Position numbers and translations under genes: made by a program. From contig CAMVBP010000080.1 of the NCBI GenBank assembly GCA_947165795.1, positions 1 to 8,705 on the forward strand: a stretch of 8,705 nt of DNA, in the 5' to 3' direction. The notes beneath the pieces were generated by a model. It was not told the DNA's origin and ran no database searches. It saw nothing but the letters and a program-made list of their open reading frames with translations. Source of the DNA: an uncultured Treponema sp. Its GTDB lineage: Bacteria; Spirochaetota; Spirochaetia; Treponematales; Treponemataceae. Shown in pieces: positions 6,511 through 8,705 of this stretch (its first letter is position 1; each line of letters starts with the position of its first letter).

Positions 6511-6951
6511 ATGAAACTTATAAATTCGACAGTTCCAAAATTTCTTCTCGTTGGAGTAATTAATACCATAGTAGGGGCAGGACTAATGTTCCTGCTTTAT
6601 AATGTATTTCACGTATCTTACTGGATTTCTTCCTGCTGTAATTATATTGCCGGAGGAATTGTAAGTTATTTTTTGAACAAGTATTTTACTTTTAAGAATC
6701 AAAAAAAATCAATTAAGCAGATAATTTTGTTTATCATTAATCTTGCCCTCTGTTATTTTATTGCATATTTTCTTGCTAAAAAAATTATTTATTTTGCATT
6801 TTCTGATTTTTCTGTAAAAATTCTTGATAATATTTCTATGTTTTGTGGTATGATTTTATATACTGGTTTGAATTATTTTGGTCAGCGATTTATTGTTTTT
6901 AAATATGACTCGCAGGCAGAAGCACAAATCACGGAGGAAAAAAATGTCTGA
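6511..6951 (+). CDS. GtrA-family membrane protein (146 aa)
   Basis: This is a small four-helix membrane protein of the GtrA type, thought to flip or help present polyprenyl-phosphate sugars across the cytoplasmic membrane. Hydrophobic segments lie at about residues 10-31, 37-56, 70-94 and 108-128. Conserved family patterns are visible: KFLLVGVINTIVG at the start, SYFLNKYFTFK (52-62) and LNYFGQRFIVFK (120-131). The tail is short and charged. The start at ATG 6511 is 3 nt after the dehydrogenase stop with a poor ribosome binding site, so it is probably read by coupling. It overlaps the next gene by 8 nt. Together with the next two genes it forms a gtr-like module. Confidence 0.88.
   Translation: MKLINSTVPKFLLVGVINTIVGAGLMFLLYNVFHVSYWISSCCNYIAGGIVSYFLNKYFTFKNQKKSIKQIILFIINLALCYFIAYFLAKKIIYFAFSDFSVKILDNISMFCGMILYTGLNYFGQRFIVFKYDSQAEAQITEEKNV
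6933..6937 (+). promoter_or_regulatory. Strong ribosome binding site choosing ATG 6944
   Basis: GGAGG lies 6 nt before ATG 6944. It sits inside the end of the GtrA-like gene and fixes the downstream start, excluding an in-frame ATG at 6878. Confidence 0.8.
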
Positions 6952-7873
6952 ATTAACACTTTCAATAGTTGTACCGTGTTATAATGAAGAAGAAGCTATT
7001 CCTAAATTTTATGAAGAATGTGAACGTGTATTAAATGAATTAAAACTCAAGGATTATGAATATATTTTTGTAGACGACGGTTCTACAGATTGTACTTTAA
7101 AAGTTTTGCGAGATTTAAGTTCTGACGACAAGCATGTTCACTTTGTAAGCTTTTCCCGCAATTTTGGAAAAGAAGCCGGATTGTATGCCGGTCTTTCAAA
7201 AGCAAAAATGGATTACACGGTTGTAATGGATGCAGACTTGCAGGATCCTCCGTCTCTTCTTCCACAGATGTTTGAAGCATTAAAAGAAGGCTATGACTGT
7301 GCCGCAACAAGAAGAAGTACAAGAAAGAATGAACCTCCTGTACGTTCATTTTTTGCAAGAAGATTTTATAAGATTATGGCAAAAATGAGTAACGTTCCTG
7401 TTGTAGATGGTGCAAGAGATTTCAGATTAATGACAAGGCAGTATAAAGATTCTGTACTTTCTTTATGCGAGAAAAATCGCTTTACAAAAGGTATTTTTCC
7501 CTGGGTCGGCTTTAATACAAAATGGTTTGAATATGAAAATATTGAACGTGTAGCCGGTAAAACCAAATGGTCCTTCTGGAAGCTATTCCTTTATTCAATT
7601 GACGGAATCATCGGCTTTTCTACGAAGCCTCTTGCTCTTTCTGCAATATTCGGAGTGCTTGGAATTCTATTCAGTTTTCTTTTAATTGTATTTATTATTG
7701 TCAGAAAAATTGTTTTTGGTGATCCAGTACAGGGATGGGCAAGTCTTGTTTGTATAATTATTTTTGTCAGCGGAATTCAGCTTTTTACAACTGGAATTGC
7801 AGGACTTTATATTTCGAAAATTTATACAGAAGTAAAAAACAGACCTTTGTTTATAATTAAAGAGGAGAAGTAA
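6944..7873 (+). CDS. GtrB-like polyprenyl-phosphate glycosyltransferase (309 aa)
   Basis: This is a family 2 glycosyltransferase that would load a sugar from a nucleotide donor onto undecaprenyl phosphate at the inner face of the membrane. LSIVVPCYNEEEAIPKF (6-22), FVDDGSTDCT (42-51) and SFSRNFGKEAGLYAGL (69-84) are the nucleotide-binding blocks. VMDADLQDPP (94-103) holds the DAD metal motif and the DLQDPP signature of DPM1/GtrB-type enzymes. DGARDFRLM (155-163) and the KWSFWKLFLYSIDGI amphipathic region (208-222) are also typical. Two transmembrane helices follow at about 229-253 and 265-290. ATG 6944 is chosen for its strong GGAGG; the upstream in-frame ATG at 6878 would add 22 basic residues read from the GtrA-like gene. 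It ends with tandem TAA codons. Confidence 0.9.
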   Translation: MSELTLSIVVPCYNEEEAIPKFYEECERVLNELKLKDYEYIFVDDGSTDCTLKVLRDLSSDDKHVHFVSFSRNFGKEAGLYAGLSKAKMDYTVVMDADLQDPPSLLPQMFEALKEGYDCAATRRSTRKNEPPVRSFFARRFYKIMAKMSNVPVVDGARDFRLMTRQYKDSVLSLCEKNRFTKGIFPWVGFNTKWFEYENIERVAGKTKWSFWKLFLYSIDGIIGFSTKPLALSAIFGVLGILFSFLLIVFIIVRKIVFGDPVQGWASLVCIIIFVSGIQLFTTGIAGLYISKIYTEVKNRPLFIIKEEK

Positions 7874-7879
7874 TAAATT

Positions 7880-8705
7880 ATGAATGATAAAAAGCAGAAT
7901 GGTAAAAAAATATTTTATATAATTTCATTTTCATTAGCTCTTTTATCTTTAATTATTTTTATTCCTCAGGTAAGACAATTTATAATTTATATTCTTGAAA
8001 AAATCAGAAACAGAGAAATCAACAGGGTAGGCTGGAACAATAGATTTATAAAACTGGAAATTGCATTTTTGATTATAGATTTATTTTCTATTTTAATTTT
8101 AAAATTCAAGCTTTATCCAGTATTTTCTTCAGAAAAAAAATCAAAGGGACTTTTAAGAACTGCAGAAGAAATTCAAAATCCTCAGAGTATTAAAAAATCT
8201 ATATTTACTAGAAAATCTTTAATCTGTGTTTTTGTTTGTTATATTGCACTAACAGGTTTAAGGCTTTTTTATATTAATCAGAAAAAAAGTTTTCATGTTG
8301 ATGAAGTTCTTTCTATTGCAATCTGTAATCGTAATGAATACGGCTTCTGGGGAAAAATCTTTGAATCAAATAAAGAGTTTTCTGTTAAAGAAATAAAAGA
8401 CCTTTCATTTTTTGATGATGCTTCTGTAAAGGATTCCCTTACTGATATTTATCAGCTTCATATAAACAACGGAGATTCTCCTCATACCAATTTTTATTAT
8501 TCATTTTTACGCCTCTGGTTTACAGGAAAAAAGACAAGTAATATAAATTTTATTTTTATTCAGGCCTGTTTTTTAAATATAATTTTCTTCACAATTTCAT
8601 TTATATTTTTAATTTTATTAATAAATGAATTTTCTTCCGCTTCAATAATTAAATTAATTTGCTGTCTTTTAATTGCGTTTGCAAATCCGGCTTCTGTATC
8701 ACTAA
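7880..8705 (+). CDS. N-terminal part of a GT-C-type integral membrane glycosyltransferase (3' end outside window)
   Basis: The frame is open from ATG 7880 to the window end, giving at least 275 residues. Hydrophobic segments lie at about 10-38, 56-76, 112-132, 223-248 and 255-272. FHVDEVLS (138-145) has the Asp-Glu pair (141-142) that sits in the first outer loop of GT-C enzymes such as ArnT and PMT. GDSPHTNFYYSFLRLW (198-213) resembles the following 'hPPLYYLLLRLW' block, with an unusual His-Thr where a Pro-Leu is common. The protein would use a polyprenyl-phosphate sugar as donor on the outer face of the membrane. Its position directly after the GtrA and GtrB-like genes fits the serotype-specific third gene of gtr modules (inference). 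Two extra N-terminal helices precede the usual first helix. AGGAG lies about 12 nt upstream of the ATG, a rather long spacing. The family is likely and the acceptor unknown. Confidence 0.8.
   Translation, partial: MNDKKQNGKKIFYIISFSLALLSLIIFIPQVRQFIIYILEKIRNREINRVGWNNRFIKLEIAFLIIDLFSILILKFKLYPVFSSEKKSKGLLRTAEEIQNPQSIKKSIFTRKSLICVFVCYIALTGLRLFYINQKKSFHVDEVLSIAICNRNEYGFWGKIFESNKEFSVKEIKDLSFFDDASVKDSLTDIYQLHINNGDSPHTNFYYSFLRLWFTGKKTSNINFIFIQACFLNIIFFTISFIFLILLINEFSSASIIKLICCLLIAFANPASVSL

Noticed and set aside
6878..6943. Upstream ATG giving a 331-residue GtrB-like protein
   Set aside because: The added 22 residues are read from the GtrA-like gene and are not part of the family; GGAGG at 6933-6937 points to ATG 6944.

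Overview
The window is an AT-rich stretch of bacterial chromosome. Every credible gene lies on the + strand, and the genes form a cell-surface polysaccharide (O-antigen or capsule type) biosynthesis and modification cluster. No ribosomal RNA, phylogenetic marker or transposase is present, so the host cannot be fixed from sequence alone. The low G+C, the codon preferences (AAA, GAA, CTT, ATT) and the general look of the proteins suggest a host-associated anaerobe. My tentative guess is a Treponema-like spirochaete, held with low confidence.

Layout. (i) 1-1421: the C-terminal part of a protein resembling GT-D-type glycosyltransferases, whose frame is already open at base 1, followed 2 nt later by a 324-residue GT-A-like putative glycosyltransferase. 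(ii) 1422-1799: a 378-nt gap holding a G+C-richer, nested inverted-repeat element that can fold into a branched cruciform. A weak promoter-like sequence lies next to the following gene. (iii) 1800-3361: a small cupin-fold protein, then a DegT/DnrJ/EryC1/StrS sugar aminotransferase. (iv) 3358-5322: a GT4-type glycosyltransferase whose last ~55 residues are out of frame (frameshift or small deletion near 4367), then a GT32-type DxD glycosyltransferase. (v) 5341-6507: a UDP-glucose 6-dehydrogenase. (vi) 6511-8705: a three-gene set made of a GtrA-like four-helix membrane protein, a GtrB-like polyprenyl-phosphate glycosyltransferase, and the start of a large GT-C-type integral membrane glycosyltransferase that runs off the window end.

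How the genes may work together (inference): the dehydrogenase and aminotransferase supply modified nucleotide sugars (a uronic acid and an amino sugar), and the cytoplasmic GT-A/GT4/GT32 enzymes assemble a glycan. The final three genes resemble the classical gtr module, in which a sugar is loaded on undecaprenyl phosphate (GtrB), flipped (GtrA) and transferred on the outer face by a polytopic enzyme (the GtrX/GtrC role). From 1800 onward the genes are tightly packed, with overlaps of 4 and 8 nt and gaps of 2 to 20 nt, as expected of one operon. The element at 1493-1697 separates this unit from the two genes upstream.

I did not find a wholly new system. The points most worth a second look are the branched inverted-repeat element, the broken GT4 gene, and the gtr-like triad ending in a GT-C protein with an unusual N-terminal extension.
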